Of a DNA stretch of 64,000 bases, positions 1-9,132 are shown piece by piece. The DNA comes from an uncultured Bacilli bacterium (GTDB taxonomy: Bacteria; Bacillota_I; Bacilli_A; RF39; UBA660). The stretch covers positions 5,754-69,753 of the forward strand of contig CAKOTU010000003.1 of NCBI GenBank assembly GCA_934120265.1, read 5' to 3'. Numbering within the stretch: position 1 is the first letter of the stretch; the number at the start of each line of letters is the position of its first letter. The notes below the pieces were generated by a model. It worked only from the letters and a program-made list of their open reading frames with translations, was not told the DNA's origin and searched no databases. Made by a program: the position numbers and the translations under genes.

Positions 1-471
1 GATTTGTTTTTAAAAAAAATAAAGAATAGATGTGAAGTTTTTACAAATAGAAATGTTAAAGTGTTAAATTATGTGTGTTTATTTAGTGATTCCAAAGAGG
101 CTATTGGAGTAGAGCTAAACGATAAGGGTGAAAAAGTAAGAAGCAGTAAGTTATTAATCGATGAAGAATTGGATGTAAATGAGGTATGTGATAATATAGA
201 AGTTAGTGAGATTATCTTTAAAGTAAATAAATTAAAACATCAAACTACTTTTAAAACAAGAAAAGAGTTAAAAATTTATGATTATATTTTAAAACAATTT
301 GTAAGTGATAACTATACTAAATTAAAATATTTATATTTTGAGTGTTTTGATAAAGAGGAAGATGATTTTTCTAAAATAATAGAAGCGTTAATAACAGAGC
401 TAAACAACAATTGGAATAAAGTTTCTAAAAATATGTATGACTTTTTTAGATTAAGTTCACAAAGAAAGTAG
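1..471 (+). CDS. Hypothetical protein, probably cut at the window edge
   Basis: The frame is open from the first base, so the true start probably lies upstream; a TTG at position 4 is the only start-like codon nearby and no ribosome binding site can be seen. About 155 residues are visible, rich in Lys, Glu and Asn, without membrane segments or a signal peptide, so a soluble protein is likely. I do not recognise the family. It lies immediately upstream of scpA but is separated from it by a strong terminator that overlaps its stop codon, so it belongs to the preceding transcript. Confidence 0.6.
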   Translation, partial: DLFLKKIKNRCEVFTNRNVKVLNYVCLFSDSKEAIGVELNDKGEKVRSSKLLIDEELDVNEVCDNIEVSEIIFKVNKLKHQTTFKTRKELKIYDYILKQFVSDNYTKLKYLYFECFDKEEDDFSKIIEALITELNNNWNKVSKNMYDFFRLSSQRK

Positions 472-490
472 ACCTTTCTTTTTTTTTTTT
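461..490 (+). terminator. Rho-independent terminator overlapping the first gene's stop
   Basis: AAAGAAAG (461-468) pairs with CTTTCTTT (474-481) around a 5-nt loop that contains the TAG stop codon, and a run of T follows. Confidence 0.75.
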
Positions 491-495
491 GAAAT

Positions 496-503
496 GTTAT
501 AAT
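496..503 (+). promoter_or_regulatory. Extended -10 promoter of scpAB
   Basis: TGTTATAAT sits directly after the terminator T-tract and 22 bases before the scpA ATG. No good -35 is visible, so this looks like an extended -10 promoter. The same TGNTATAAT shape precedes many genes in this window. Confidence 0.55.
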
Positions 504-525
504 GATAATACTTAGGAGAGGTATT

Positions 526-1248
526 ATGGAATATACAGTTACAATTGATAAATTTGAAGGCCCATTAGATTTACTTTTACATTTAATAAAACAATCTGAT
601 ATAGATATATGTGATATTAGTATTTTGAAAATTACTGAACAATATATGAACTACATAAATAAGATGGAAGAATTAAATCTAAATATAGCTAGTGAATATT
701 TAATAATGGCCGCTGAACTTATTGAAATGAAATCCAATATGTTACTTCCTAAACCTAAGTTAGAGGATGATGAGTATGAAGAAGATCCTCGTGAAAAATT
801 AATTAAAAGATTATTAGAGTATCAACACTATAAAGAGATTACTAATGAGTTTAAAGATTTAGAATCATCTAGAAAAGAAATGTTTAGTAAAGAGCCAAGT
901 AATCTTGATGAATTTAAAGTAGTAAATCTTGATGTTGAAAATGAAGGTAGTGTTAATGATTTGGTTTTAGCTTTTCAAAAATTTTTAGAAAGAAAAGAGC
1001 TAGAAAAACCACTTAATACTAAAGTTACAACAAAAGAGTATTCTGTAAAAGTTAGATGTGATGAAATAAGAAATGTATTAAAAAAGAAAAAGAAAGTTTA
1101 TTTTGATGAACTTTTTGAAGAGTTTAATAAAAACTATGTGGTTGTAACATTTCTTTCTATTTTAGATTTAGCTCGTAAACAAGAATTGAAAATAGAACAA
1201 GAAAACAATTTTGAAAAAATATTTTTATTATCTAAAGGTTGTGAATAA
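526..1248 (+). CDS. scpA: Segregation and condensation protein A
   Basis: ScpA is the kleisin subunit of the bacterial SMC condensin; it bridges the SMC heads and binds ScpB for chromosome compaction and segregation. The N-terminus matches the ScpA signature (FEGPLDLLLHLI near residues 8-19, then IDIxDI), followed by a charged linker and a C-terminal winged helix. An ATG at 502 is in frame, but AGGAGAGG lies just before the ATG at 526, which gives the usual MEYTV start and a 240-aa protein of normal length. scpB follows one base later, as in most Firmicutes. Confidence 0.95.
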   Translation: MEYTVTIDKFEGPLDLLLHLIKQSDIDICDISILKITEQYMNYINKMEELNLNIASEYLIMAAELIEMKSNMLLPKPKLEDDEYEEDPREKLIKRLLEYQHYKEITNEFKDLESSRKEMFSKEPSNLDEFKVVNLDVENEGSVNDLVLAFQKFLERKELEKPLNTKVTTKEYSVKVRCDEIRNVLKKKKKVYFDELFEEFNKNYVVVTFLSILDLARKQELKIEQENNFEKIFLLSKGCE

Positions 1249-1249
1249 G

Positions 1250-1813
1250 ATGAATTTAGAAAGTATATTAGAAGGTATTATATTCGTATCTGGTGATGAA
1301 GGTATAAGTTTAAAACAAATTTCAGAAGTATTAGAAAAACCTGAAGAAGATGTTTTAAAACTTCTTGATCTATTAAAAGAAGAATATAAGAAAGATAATC
1401 ATGGATTATCATTAGAATTATTAGGTGGTAACTATAAGTTTGTTACTAAAAAAGAATGTCATGAATATTTAGAAAAGTTAGTAGAAGTAGAAGAAAATGG
1501 TGTTTTAAGTCAATCAGCACTTGAAACTTTGGCCATAATCGCGTATAATGAACCTATAACACGTATTCAAATTGATGAAATAAGAGGAGTTAACAGCAGT
1601 TATGTCTTAAGAAAACTTTTACTTAGAGATCTGATTAAGGAAGTTGGTAGATCTGATTTACCAGGGAAACCATTTCTTTATGCAACAACTCCTAAGTTTT
1701 TAGATTACTTTGGTCTTTCTTCAATAGATGAATTACCTAAAATAGAAATTGAAGATAGCGAAGTCGTTGATGAAACTAATTTATTTGAATCAAAGTATAA
1801 AGAGGAAGATTAA
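1250..1813 (+). CDS. scpB: Segregation and condensation protein B
   Basis: ScpB is the winged-helix dimer partner of ScpA in the SMC complex. The 187-aa product starts MNLESILEG and contains the characteristic block ALETLAIIAYNEPITR and a following RGVNSSYVL segment, both ScpB hallmarks. The ATG at 1250 is chosen over an in-frame upstream ATG at 1211, which would overlap scpA by 38 bases and add residues the family lacks. It is the second gene of a two-gene operon with scpA; the C-terminus is acidic, as is common in the family. Confidence 0.95.
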   Translation: MNLESILEGIIFVSGDEGISLKQISEVLEKPEEDVLKLLDLLKEEYKKDNHGLSLELLGGNYKFVTKKECHEYLEKLVEVEENGVLSQSALETLAIIAYNEPITRIQIDEIRGVNSSYVLRKLLLRDLIKEVGRSDLPGKPFLYATTPKFLDYFGLSSIDELPKIEIEDSEVVDETNLFESKYKEED

Positions 1814-1824
1814 TCCTCTAATAT

Positions 1825-1910
1825 GCCGGTATGATGGAATTGGTAGTCATGCTTGACTCAAAATCAAGTGGGTTCTACCCGTGTCGGTTCGAGTCCGACT
1901 ACCGGTACCA
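1825..1910 (+). tRNA. tRNA-Leu (anticodon CAA)
   Basis: The acceptor arm GCCGGTA (1825-1831) pairs with TACCGGT (1900-1906) and the CCA end is encoded (1908-1910). The anticodon stem CTTGA/TCAAG encloses a 7-nt loop CTCAAAA with anticodon CAA. A long variable arm (TGGGTTCTACCCG region) and GGTTCGAGTCC T-arm identify a class II tRNA-Leu reading UUG. Confidence 0.97.
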
Positions 1911-1921
1911 AGTTGACAATG

Positions 1922-1951
1922 AACTCTAACTTATAAAAAGTTAGAGTTTTT
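1922..1951 (+). terminator. Terminator after tRNA-Leu
   Basis: An 11-bp perfect stem, AACTCTAACTT (1922-1932) with AAGTTAGAGTT (1938-1948), has a 5-nt loop and is followed by T residues. Confidence 0.85.
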
Positions 1952-2010
1952 AGTAATATTAGATAAACAAGTATAAATTATGATATAATGCAAATGGGAG
2001 GTTATTTTTT

Positions 2011-2961
2011 ATGAATTATAGTGTAAAAGAATTAAGAGAAAACCTTCTTGAACGTATTTTGGGGTTAGAAATAGATACAAAGTTTTTAGAAAATCCAGTT
2101 TTTCCTGTAATTATTTCTTACATAGATAGTTTAATTAGGATAATGAATATGTTTGAAGTTGAGGATATAATAATTGTTAGGGAAGAAGAAGGCAGTATAT
2201 CGTTTAAGTGGCCTTCCAATACTGGTGATAAATATACATTCACTATTTTAAGTTCAGACCTAGGAAGTTTTAGATGTATAAAAACTGAAGAGAAAAAGCC
2301 AGTTGTTAGAACAAATGAGATGCTTTTTAAATCAAGAAATATTATAGAAATTGTAGTAACTATGGATGAAGTAGGCTCTATTAGTTTAACTACTAATTGT
2401 TCTATGGCTGATAATATTGATTGTAAATCATTGCAGTGTAATAATTATACTTGGTCTCAAAGAGAATGCTATACAGCTAAAGGTGTTATGAATGCTAAAG
2501 GATATAAAACATATTCAAGAAGAAAAATGTCTGAAGATTTTGATAAAGCAACAATTGATTCAATGCTTTATATTCCAAGAAAAGCATTTGATTTTGGTTT
2601 TTGGTATGATAAATACGAAACAGAAACGTTACTAGTAAGGGATAAACTAGATACTGCTAGAATTTTTGTCGAAGATAAAACCAAAGGCCTTAAATATAGA
2701 GCAATTACACTTTTAAGTCAACGTCGAGGATTAAGAGATATGATACTACCTGATTTTTCTGACATGTATCCACAAGATGTAGTTATTTATCCACTATCTC
2801 AAGAGGAGATTGATTCAATGATTAAAAAAGAAAGTAATCCTATAGTAGCGGAAGGATTAAGAGAATATGCAACTGGTAGAAGTACTTATTCGTATAACTC
2901 TTCAGAAGATAAAGACTTTATTAGTGAAGGAATTTCAAAATCTAAAATTTTATCAAAATAA
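2011..2961 (+). CDS. Hypothetical protein (316 aa)
   Basis: I do not recognise this protein. It has no signal peptide or membrane segment and looks cytoplasmic. It contains a Cys-bearing middle stretch (CSMADNIDCKSLQCN near residue 130) that could be structural, and a C-terminal part with QRRGLRDMILPDFSDM. It starts at an ATG with GGGAGG nine bases upstream and its own TGATATAAT -10 element at 1982-1989, and it ends before a terminator at 2996, so it is monocistronic. It lies between tRNA-Leu and the secretion/pilus block; whether it belongs to that system is unknown. Confidence 0.8.
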   Translation: MNYSVKELRENLLERILGLEIDTKFLENPVFPVIISYIDSLIRIMNMFEVEDIIIVREEEGSISFKWPSNTGDKYTFTILSSDLGSFRCIKTEEKKPVVRTNEMLFKSRNIIEIVVTMDEVGSISLTTNCSMADNIDCKSLQCNNYTWSQRECYTAKGVMNAKGYKTYSRRKMSEDFDKATIDSMLYIPRKAFDFGFWYDKYETETLLVRDKLDTARIFVEDKTKGLKYRAITLLSQRRGLRDMILPDFSDMYPQDVVIYPLSQEEIDSMIKKESNPIVAEGLREYATGRSTYSYNSSEDKDFISEGISKSKILSK

Positions 2962-2995
2962 ACATTATGGGGATTTTTAGATAAAGATATTGATG

Positions 2996-3024
2996 ACAAC
3001 TATTAAATTAGTTGTTTTTTTTTT
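2996..3024 (+). terminator. Terminator
   Basis: ACAACTA (2996-3002) pairs with TAGTTGT (3009-3015), followed by at least eight T residues. It separates the preceding hypothetical gene from the pilus/secretion block. Confidence 0.75.
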
Positions 3025-3067
3025 ATAAAAAATAAGGTATACTATATATAGAATAGAGGTGGTAAAG

Positions 3068-4663
3068 ATGATACTTAGAAAACCATATGCATTTTTAATT
3101 AAACATTTTAAGTTAATTCATTTTATTATGGCATTATGTATGGGAGTTTTATTATATCAAACTACCATCTTACAAAACTTCTTTAATGAATTTGCAGGTT
3201 CTACACAAGTTATAGTAGATACAGATATTGCTAATGTATTATTAGGTGGATATATATACATATTTCCTGTACTAGTTGTTATAATGTCACTTATAGTTTT
3301 AGTTCTTATGTCATTAAAAGATAAACCAAGATTATATTATTTATTAAATATCGTTACATATATAGGTTTAATAGTTCTTTATATATATGCATCGTCAACA
3401 ATTGGAACAATGCAAAAGGAAATTGTTGATGAAAGAATAGTTCGTGCCATTCGTGATCTTTTAAATTTAGGTTTTATTGTACAACTTTATACTTTATTTA
3501 TTTCTCTTATAAGAAGTATAGGTATTGATGTAAAAAAATTTGATTTTAGAGAAGATGCGGAAGCTTTAAACTTAAATGTTGGTGATAGTGAAGAGTTTGA
3601 AGTAAACATTGAATTTGATTCACAAACATTAAAGAGAAATATTAAAAGACAATATCGTGATTTTAAATATTATTTTGTGGAAAATAAGTATTTTCTTTTA
3701 ATCATTTTAGCAATTATAGTTGTATTGTTTTCTATATCCATAATTAAAAATATTACTAGTACAACTAAAAAGTATAGTGTTAATCAAGTATTTAATGTTA
3801 TTGGTTATAATATGGCTATAGAAAATGCATATTTGATTGATAGTGATACTAAATTAAATAAAGTTACCGAAGAAAATAACAGTTTAGTGGTAGTTAAATT
3901 TAGAATAAGGACATTAAATAAAACCGAAAAATTTGTTTTTGGTAAGCTTGCATTACAAATTGGTAATACTAAGTATTATCACAATAATAAATATGCCAGT
4001 GCGGTAACAGATTTGGGTACATCTTATATAAATCAAAAATTAACTGATGAATTTCAAGAATTTGTTCTTATTTATGAGGTACCTAGTTCTTTAGAAAAAA
4101 ATGATATGAAATTAGTTTACACAGAACAACTCGTAAAGGGAATGTTTAGTAATAAAACGGATGATAAAATAATTCCTATAGCAGTTACTAACTTAAAAGA
4201 GAAAAAGGATGAAGAAAGAATTATGCTTAATCAAGAATACACATTTGGTGGGGGACTATTAAATGCGTACGAATTAAAGTTTAGTGAATTGTCATTAAAT
4301 AGTGATTATCATATAGGTTATAAAGTTTGTGTTAGTAATGGTACTGAGTGTTATGATTATTATGAAGTTGTTCAACCAAAATTAAGTGGTAATATTGATA
4401 AAGCTATTTTTAAAGTATCAGGCCAGTTAAATGTCCCTGAAAATGGAAATATTAACTCACTTGATAAACTAATTACTTCTTTTGGTAGTTTGGTTTATAA
4501 AACAAAAGGGATAGAAAAAAAATATCAGTTAAAAGATCAATATAATAAGACTCATGATGATGGCAATTATTATTTTGAAATAAATAAAGAGATATTAAAT
4601 GCAGAAGAAGTAAACTTAGTTTTAGATGTTAGAAATAATAAATATATAATTAAAGTAAAATAG
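3068..4663 (+). CDS. Multi-pass membrane protein with large extracytoplasmic domain
   Basis: The protein has about four hydrophobic segments in the first 160 residues, a cytoplasmic charged stretch (DFREDAEALNLNVGDSEEF region), a further membrane segment near residues 213-233 (YFLLIILAIIVVLFSISII) and then roughly 300 residues of predicted external domain rich in beta-prone sequence with one CVSNGTEC motif. I do not recognise the family. ATG at 3068 is preferred to GTG at 3059 because the AGAGGTGG ribosome binding site overlaps the GTG. TATACT at 3038 may be its -10. It opens a plus-strand series leading into cpaB and may be an envelope component of the pilus/secretion machine, but that is inference from position. 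Confidence 0.8.
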   Translation: MILRKPYAFLIKHFKLIHFIMALCMGVLLYQTTILQNFFNEFAGSTQVIVDTDIANVLLGGYIYIFPVLVVIMSLIVLVLMSLKDKPRLYYLLNIVTYIGLIVLYIYASSTIGTMQKEIVDERIVRAIRDLLNLGFIVQLYTLFISLIRSIGIDVKKFDFREDAEALNLNVGDSEEFEVNIEFDSQTLKRNIKRQYRDFKYYFVENKYFLLIILAIIVVLFSISIIKNITSTTKKYSVNQVFNVIGYNMAIENAYLIDSDTKLNKVTEENNSLVVVKFRIRTLNKTEKFVFGKLALQIGNTKYYHNNKYASAVTDLGTSYINQKLTDEFQEFVLIYEVPSSLEKNDMKLVYTEQLVKGMFSNKTDDKIIPIAVTNLKEKKDEERIMLNQEYTFGGGLLNAYELKFSELSLNSDYHIGYKVCVSNGTECYDYYEVVQPKLSGNIDKAIFKVSGQLNVPENGNINSLDKLITSFGSLVYKTKGIEKKYQLKDQYNKTHDDGNYYFEINKEILNAEEVNLVLDVRNNKYIIKVK

Positions 4664-4672
4664 GAGGTATAT

Positions 4673-5335
4673 ATGAAAAAATTTATAAAAATAATTTTGT
4701 TTACATTTCTTATAATACTTCCTGTTAAAGTTTTTGGCGCGTGTACTGTTGATGATAAAGTTCGTTATTTAACACTTGCTTCTAATATCACAACTAGTTA
4801 TGATTATACTGAAGCTAATAATAAAGTTACTTTTTCTATAACTATTCATAATGTTCACAAAGACCTGGTAGTAAAAGATAACGTTAATAATAAAAATTAT
4901 AGTAGCAATAGAAATAGTTTAAATAACTATACAATTACTAATTTAAAAGATGGAACTAATTATTCGTTTAGTGTGTATGCAAAAAGTGGAGATTGTTCTT
5001 ATAAATTATTGAATACTGTTTATGTTAATTTACCTAAATATAATAAGTATTATAAAGATTCTGTTTGCGATGGAATAGAGAGTTATAACTTATGTCAAAG
5101 ATGGGGAGAAATTGGAGATATGAGTTATGAAAATTTTAAAGCAAAAGTAGAAGAATATAAAAAGAAAACTGCTATCGAGGAAGAACCAAAAAGCGATGAT
5201 AATAAAACAACATCAATAATTGAAATATTGGGAGATTTTTGGGCAAAATATTATTTGTATATCACAATCGGAACAATTGTTTTATTAACTCCAATAATAA
5301 TTATTGTGAATAAGAGAAATAGCTATGATTTTTAA
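4673..5335 (+). CDS. Secreted, membrane-anchored surface protein with FN3-like region
   Basis: The N-terminus is a signal peptide (MKKFIKIILFTFLIILPVKVFG) followed by ACTVDDKV, a short beta-rich domain resembling a fibronectin type III fold (ITNLKDGTNYSFSVYAK near residues 85-101), a Cys-containing segment, a charged coiled stretch and a C-terminal membrane helix (YLYITIGTIVLLTPIIIIV) with the positively charged tail NKRNS. This is a type I surface topology. It starts nine bases after the preceding membrane gene behind AGGAGG, so the two form an operon just upstream of cpaB. A role as pilus-associated surface protein is inferred from position only. Confidence 0.75.
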   Translation: MKKFIKIILFTFLIILPVKVFGACTVDDKVRYLTLASNITTSYDYTEANNKVTFSITIHNVHKDLVVKDNVNNKNYSSNRNSLNNYTITNLKDGTNYSFSVYAKSGDCSYKLLNTVYVNLPKYNKYYKDSVCDGIESYNLCQRWGEIGDMSYENFKAKVEEYKKKTAIEEEPKSDDNKTTSIIEILGDFWAKYYLYITIGTIVLLTPIIIIVNKRNSYDF

Positions 5336-5368
5336 AGTGTAAATAAAAAAAAATAAATGAGAAAAAAA

Positions 5369-5397
5369 TTGACTATATAAAAAAAATAAATTATAAT
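5369..5397 (+). promoter_or_regulatory. Promoter of the Tad (cpaB) operon
   Basis: TTGACT (5369-5374) and TATAAT (5392-5397) are separated by exactly 17 bases, a near-consensus SigA promoter 25 bases before the cpaB ATG. Confidence 0.75.
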
Positions 5398-5422
5398 GTC
5401 ATTAGAATGGAGAGGGTAGCGA

Positions 5423-6205
5423 ATGAAAAATTTTGGAAATTCACTAAAAAGATTTATAAAAAACAAAAATACAATTACGATTTTAGGTGTACTTGTTATT
5501 GTAGGTTTACTTTATTTTGGGTATACTTATCAAATAAATACACAAGTAAAACCTGTTAGAGTAGCGGTTGCTTCAACAACTATTCAACCAAGAACATTGA
5601 TTAAAGACGATATGGTTACTTATGTTGAGGTTCCACAATCAGCAATCACAAGTAATGTAATTAGATCTTCTGCAGCAATTGTAGGACAATATTCAAATTA
5701 TAATACAATTATTCCTGCAGGAAGCATGTTTTATAAAGAAACTGTAATTAGTGCGGATGAATTACCAGATTCTGCTTTTGTTGATGTTAAAGAGGGTCAA
5801 AGACCTTATCAATTCCCAGTTAGTATGGAAAGTACTTATGGAAACTCTATTTTCCCTGGTAATAGAATTGATATTTACATGAAAGCCGTAGATGATCAAG
5901 GACAAGTAATGGTTGGAAAATTACTTGAGAATGTAGAAGTATTAGGTGTAAAAGATAGTAGCGGTAAAAACGTATTTGAAAACTCTGAAGAAAATCGTAC
6001 ACCAGCATATTTAATATTTGGTGTATCAGAAGAAATACATTTATTATTAAGAAAGGCTGAATACTTATATTCATATTCAGTAGAACTATTCCCAGTACCA
6101 TATGGTAGTGTAGCGCCAACTGAAGGAGATACAAAAGTTAGTACAGAATATTTAAGAAACTTTATTAATTCTAAGACTGTAAATTTACCTACAGAAGGAG
6201 CTTAG
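5423..6205 (+). CDS. cpaB: CpaB/RcpC-like Tad pilus assembly protein
   Basis: A short cytoplasmic N-terminus and one membrane helix (NTITILGVLVIVGLLYFGYTY without the last residues, about 18-38) precede an SAF domain (VRVAVASTTIQPRTLI, about residues 46-110), in which the sequence takes the usual course of start element, VPQSAI and VGQYS. The C-terminal half (FPGNRIDIYMKAVDD, then VLENVEVLGV-like) is typical of CpaB. In Tad systems CpaB helps assemble the Flp pilus at the envelope; in monoderms it is thought to contact the cell wall. It starts behind GAGAGGG and the cpaF gene begins three bases after its stop. Confidence 0.88.
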   Translation: MKNFGNSLKRFIKNKNTITILGVLVIVGLLYFGYTYQINTQVKPVRVAVASTTIQPRTLIKDDMVTYVEVPQSAITSNVIRSSAAIVGQYSNYNTIIPAGSMFYKETVISADELPDSAFVDVKEGQRPYQFPVSMESTYGNSIFPGNRIDIYMKAVDDQGQVMVGKLLENVEVLGVKDSSGKNVFENSEENRTPAYLIFGVSEEIHLLLRKAEYLYSYSVELFPVPYGSVAPTEGDTKVSTEYLRNFINSKTVNLPTEGA

Positions 6206-6208
6206 TTT

Positions 6209-7372
6209 ATGGAAGAGTCAGTTTTCTCTCAAATAGACTTTGGACCATTAACACAGTATTTACAGAATGATGATGTTACAGATATTTCGTACAGTAATGG
6301 GGGGCAGATTTGGTTAAAGACGCTATCTCATGGTATATTTAGAATAGAAAATCCAAACATTAATAATGCTTTTATGGAGAAGTTAGCATTTCAATGTTCT
6401 AACGTAATGGGTACAACATTTAATATGGCTCATCCTTTCTTGGATGCAGAGAGTGCTGAATTACGTTTGAACTTTGTTCACGATTCCATAGCTAAAAATG
6501 GAGTAGCAGCAGTTTTACGTAAAACTCCTGCGAAAATAAGATTACAAAAAGATAAAATTATTGCAGAAAACTATATTACAATTGAAATACATGATTTCTT
6601 GATGAAATGTGTGCAAGGACATTGCAATATTCTAGTGTGTGGAGAAACTGGTTCTGGTAAAACAGAATTTGTTAAATACTTAGGGGCTCATATTGCAGAA
6701 AATGAAAAGATTATCACAATTGAGGATACCTTAGAGTTACACCTTGATAGAATATTCCCACATCGTGATATAGTGGCGATGAAAACAAATAATATTGCAT
6801 CTTATTCAGATGTATTAGTAACTTGTATGCGTCAGAACCCTAAATGGATATTACTATCCGAGGTTCGTAGTGCAGAAGCTGTTATGGCAGTTAGAAACTC
6901 AATTTCTTCTGGACATAACATTTTATCAACAATACATGCTGATAAAGCAAGTTCAATTCCAATGCGTATGTATAGTTTGCTAGAAACAAATCAAGATGTA
7001 GATCAATTTGTTAAAACAATTCATAGATATGTACAACTTGGAGTTATGATAAGAGGATATCAAAGTAAACAAAGTGGTAAGTTCGTACGTGAAATTGGTG
7101 AAGTTTGTGAGTTCTATGTAGATGAAAAAACAAATGAAGCTAAGACTAATTCTATTTATAAAAAAGGTATAGATGGAAAAGTATATCGTAGTAATCCAAC
7201 CAAATATTTACTCGATTATTTATCTGCTCAGGGTGTAATAGTTGAACCTGATGCAATAGTAAAAGAAGAAGACAATGATAAAGAAGAAACTATAAATAAT
7301 AATATTAATAACGCTGTTAAAGATAATGAAGATGTTATTGATATTAAAGATGATGATATTATTTTTGAATAG
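6209..7372 (+). CDS. cpaF: CpaF/TadA-type pilus assembly ATPase
   Basis: This is a member of the VirB11/PilT/TadA secretion ATPase superfamily. Visible motifs are Walker A GETGSGKT with Lys151, the Asp/Glu box ITIEDTLEL, Walker B-like LLSEVRS and the His box STIHAD. The 387-aa length fits TadA/CpaF, apart from an acidic Asp/Glu/Asn-rich tail of about 40 residues that is unusual. It powers pilin polymerisation with TadB and TadC, which follow directly. Because no separate VirB11 is present in the adjoining T4SS genes, this enzyme could serve both machines; that is inference. Confidence 0.93.
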   Translation: MEESVFSQIDFGPLTQYLQNDDVTDISYSNGGQIWLKTLSHGIFRIENPNINNAFMEKLAFQCSNVMGTTFNMAHPFLDAESAELRLNFVHDSIAKNGVAAVLRKTPAKIRLQKDKIIAENYITIEIHDFLMKCVQGHCNILVCGETGSGKTEFVKYLGAHIAENEKIITIEDTLELHLDRIFPHRDIVAMKTNNIASYSDVLVTCMRQNPKWILLSEVRSAEAVMAVRNSISSGHNILSTIHADKASSIPMRMYSLLETNQDVDQFVKTIHRYVQLGVMIRGYQSKQSGKFVREIGEVCEFYVDEKTNEAKTNSIYKKGIDGKVYRSNPTKYLLDYLSAQGVIVEPDAIVKEEDNDKEETINNNINNAVKDNEDVIDIKDDDIIFE

Positions 7373-7383
7373 GAGGTATATAT

Positions 7384-8286
7384 ATGGAATTATTTATATT
7401 TATAGCAATAGCACTAATAATAATTTTTATTTTAGTGTATAGAAAAAATTCTGGACAAAGTGCATATAAATATATAATTAACACAGTAAGTGGTGTATAT
7501 AATAAATATGCTCCTTATTCATTTAAGCATGTAAGAGAAAAAGTAAAAGAATTGGGACAAGAATATACCCCAAAACAATATACAACGCAAGTATTAATAT
7601 TTGCTGCGGGAGCTTTTGGAGTATCATATTTATATTTTTATAACATAATTATTTCAATTATATATGCTCTTTTTGCTGTAGCAACAGTGCCATATCTTGC
7701 TTACTTACGTTGTAAAAGATTATATAGTGAGTTTATATTTGAACAAGTTCAAGTATATACAACTAATACAATAATGGAATTTGCTACAACACAAAGTTTT
7801 GTTAAAGCATTAGAGGGTGTATATCAATCAGACGTTTTAGAAGATCCTTTTAAGAGTGATGTTAAAGTAATGATTGATATGGCTTATCAAAATGGTACAA
7901 TTGAACAATCACTTGAATATATGAATTCAAAGTATGATTATTATGTTATAAGAAATATGCATCAGTTATTCTTGCAAATAACTAATGAAGGTGCGAAAGA
8001 TTCTAGTGAAGCTTTAGAGAATATGTCATTAGATATAGATATGCTTGTTGAAAATGTATATCGTGATAGAATTGATAGAGCAACATTCCATAAAAAGTTC
8101 TTACAATTTGGGTTTGTACTTTATTTAATGGTTATGTTAGTACAATTTTTATTAGGGGTATCAACCTATATAACGATGTTAGATCAAATAGGAATTAGGT
8201 TATTATTACATGGAATCCTAATTATTAATACATATTTCTTACTTAATGGAGAAAAATATTATAATGAGAATGTAGGTGCTGAATAA
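7384..8286 (+). CDS. tadB: TadB-like pilus inner-membrane platform protein
   Basis: The 300-aa protein has an N-terminal helix (LFIFIAIALIIIFILVY), a helix pair near residues 75-105, a central cytoplasmic helical domain of the type II secretion F (GspF) type and C-terminal helices (FVLYLMVMLVQFLLGV). The order after cpaF and before a second F-type protein is that of tadB. TadB and TadC form the membrane platform on which the ATPase acts. It is eleven bases downstream of cpaF behind AGGAGG, and its TAA overlaps the tadC ATG (TAATG). Confidence 0.85.
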   Translation: MELFIFIAIALIIIFILVYRKNSGQSAYKYIINTVSGVYNKYAPYSFKHVREKVKELGQEYTPKQYTTQVLIFAAGAFGVSYLYFYNIIISIIYALFAVATVPYLAYLRCKRLYSEFIFEQVQVYTTNTIMEFATTQSFVKALEGVYQSDVLEDPFKSDVKVMIDMAYQNGTIEQSLEYMNSKYDYYVIRNMHQLFLQITNEGAKDSSEALENMSLDIDMLVENVYRDRIDRATFHKKFLQFGFVLYLMVMLVQFLLGVSTYITMLDQIGIRLLLHGILIINTYFLLNGEKYYNENVGAE

Positions 8287-9074
8287 TGTTGATGACGTTT
8301 GTACTTATAGGAATTATTATTATCGTTATTCTCCATGTAAATAAAAAAATAGATTCTCATAGATTTATTACAGAAACTCAACCATATTTTGCATTTCTAA
8401 AAGAAGAAGATTACGAGTTTTTACTAGGTGTTAAATATGGAGATAATATTGACGTAAATAAATTATTTGGAACGAGAGTTAGAAATGCTTTAGTTGCCCT
8501 TTTAGCTGTTTTTGTTATTTTAATTAATAAAATGAATTTTATGTACTTTATTTTATGTTTAATAGCAGCATTTGCTGTGTTTAAAATGCCATATATGCAA
8601 TTAAAATCATTTTATAAAAAGAACCTTTATACAATAGATTTAATGTTACCATATTACTTAAAGAGTTTGGAAATATTAATTCAACACTATACGGTTCCTG
8701 TAGCGTTACGTAGAAGTATTGCTACTGCACCTGCAATTTTTAAAGATGGACTGGTTAAATTAGTTGAAAAAATTGAAGCTGGTGATTCATCTGTTGAACC
8801 TTATATGGATTTTGCAAAAACATATCCAGTAAGAGATTCAATGCGTATGATGAGACTTTTATATCGTTTAGGTCTTGGTTCACAAGAGGATAAACAAGAA
8901 CAATTATTAATGTTCTCTAAAACAATATCTTCATTACAAAATAAAGCTCGTGAACAAAAATATAAAGATAGATTAGAAGGTATGGAAAAGAAAACAATGA
9001 CTATGTTAATGTGTACAGGAGCAGGTATTATTGTACTTTTACTACTTTCAATGATGCAAATGATTAATATTTAA
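8286..9074 (+). CDS. tadC: TadC-like pilus inner-membrane platform protein
   Basis: The 262-aa product has an N-terminal membrane helix, a helix pair around residues 70-100 (ALVALLAVFVILINKM), a cytoplasmic helical region and a C-terminal helix (GAGIIVLLLLSMMQM), which is the GspF/TadC pattern. The ATG overlaps the tadB stop by one base, indicating translational coupling. It partners TadB in the Tad pilus platform. The annotation rests on topology and gene order more than on individual motifs. Confidence 0.8.
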   Translation: MLMTFVLIGIIIIVILHVNKKIDSHRFITETQPYFAFLKEEDYEFLLGVKYGDNIDVNKLFGTRVRNALVALLAVFVILINKMNFMYFILCLIAAFAVFKMPYMQLKSFYKKNLYTIDLMLPYYLKSLEILIQHYTVPVALRRSIATAPAIFKDGLVKLVEKIEAGDSSVEPYMDFAKTYPVRDSMRMMRLLYRLGLGSQEDKQEQLLMFSKTISSLQNKAREQKYKDRLEGMEKKTMTMLMCTGAGIIVLLLLSMMQMINI

Positions 9075-9103
9075 TTGTTTCATTATGAAAATTGTGTTAT
9101 AAT
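9075..9103 (+). promoter_or_regulatory. Separate promoter for the pilin genes
   Basis: TTGTTT (9075-9080) and TATAAT (9098-9103) lie 17 bases apart, with the extended TG element. It sits between tadC and the small pilin gene, which also has a strong GAGGAGG site, as expected for an abundant structural protein. Confidence 0.7.
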
Positions 9104-9132
9104 TAATTCGTAAGATAGAGGAGGAATAATTT

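Noticed and set aside
1825..1910. tRNA-Leu as an integration site for a conjugative element
   Set aside because: No integrase gene is adjacent and I noticed no second copy of the tRNA 3' end on the far side of the block.
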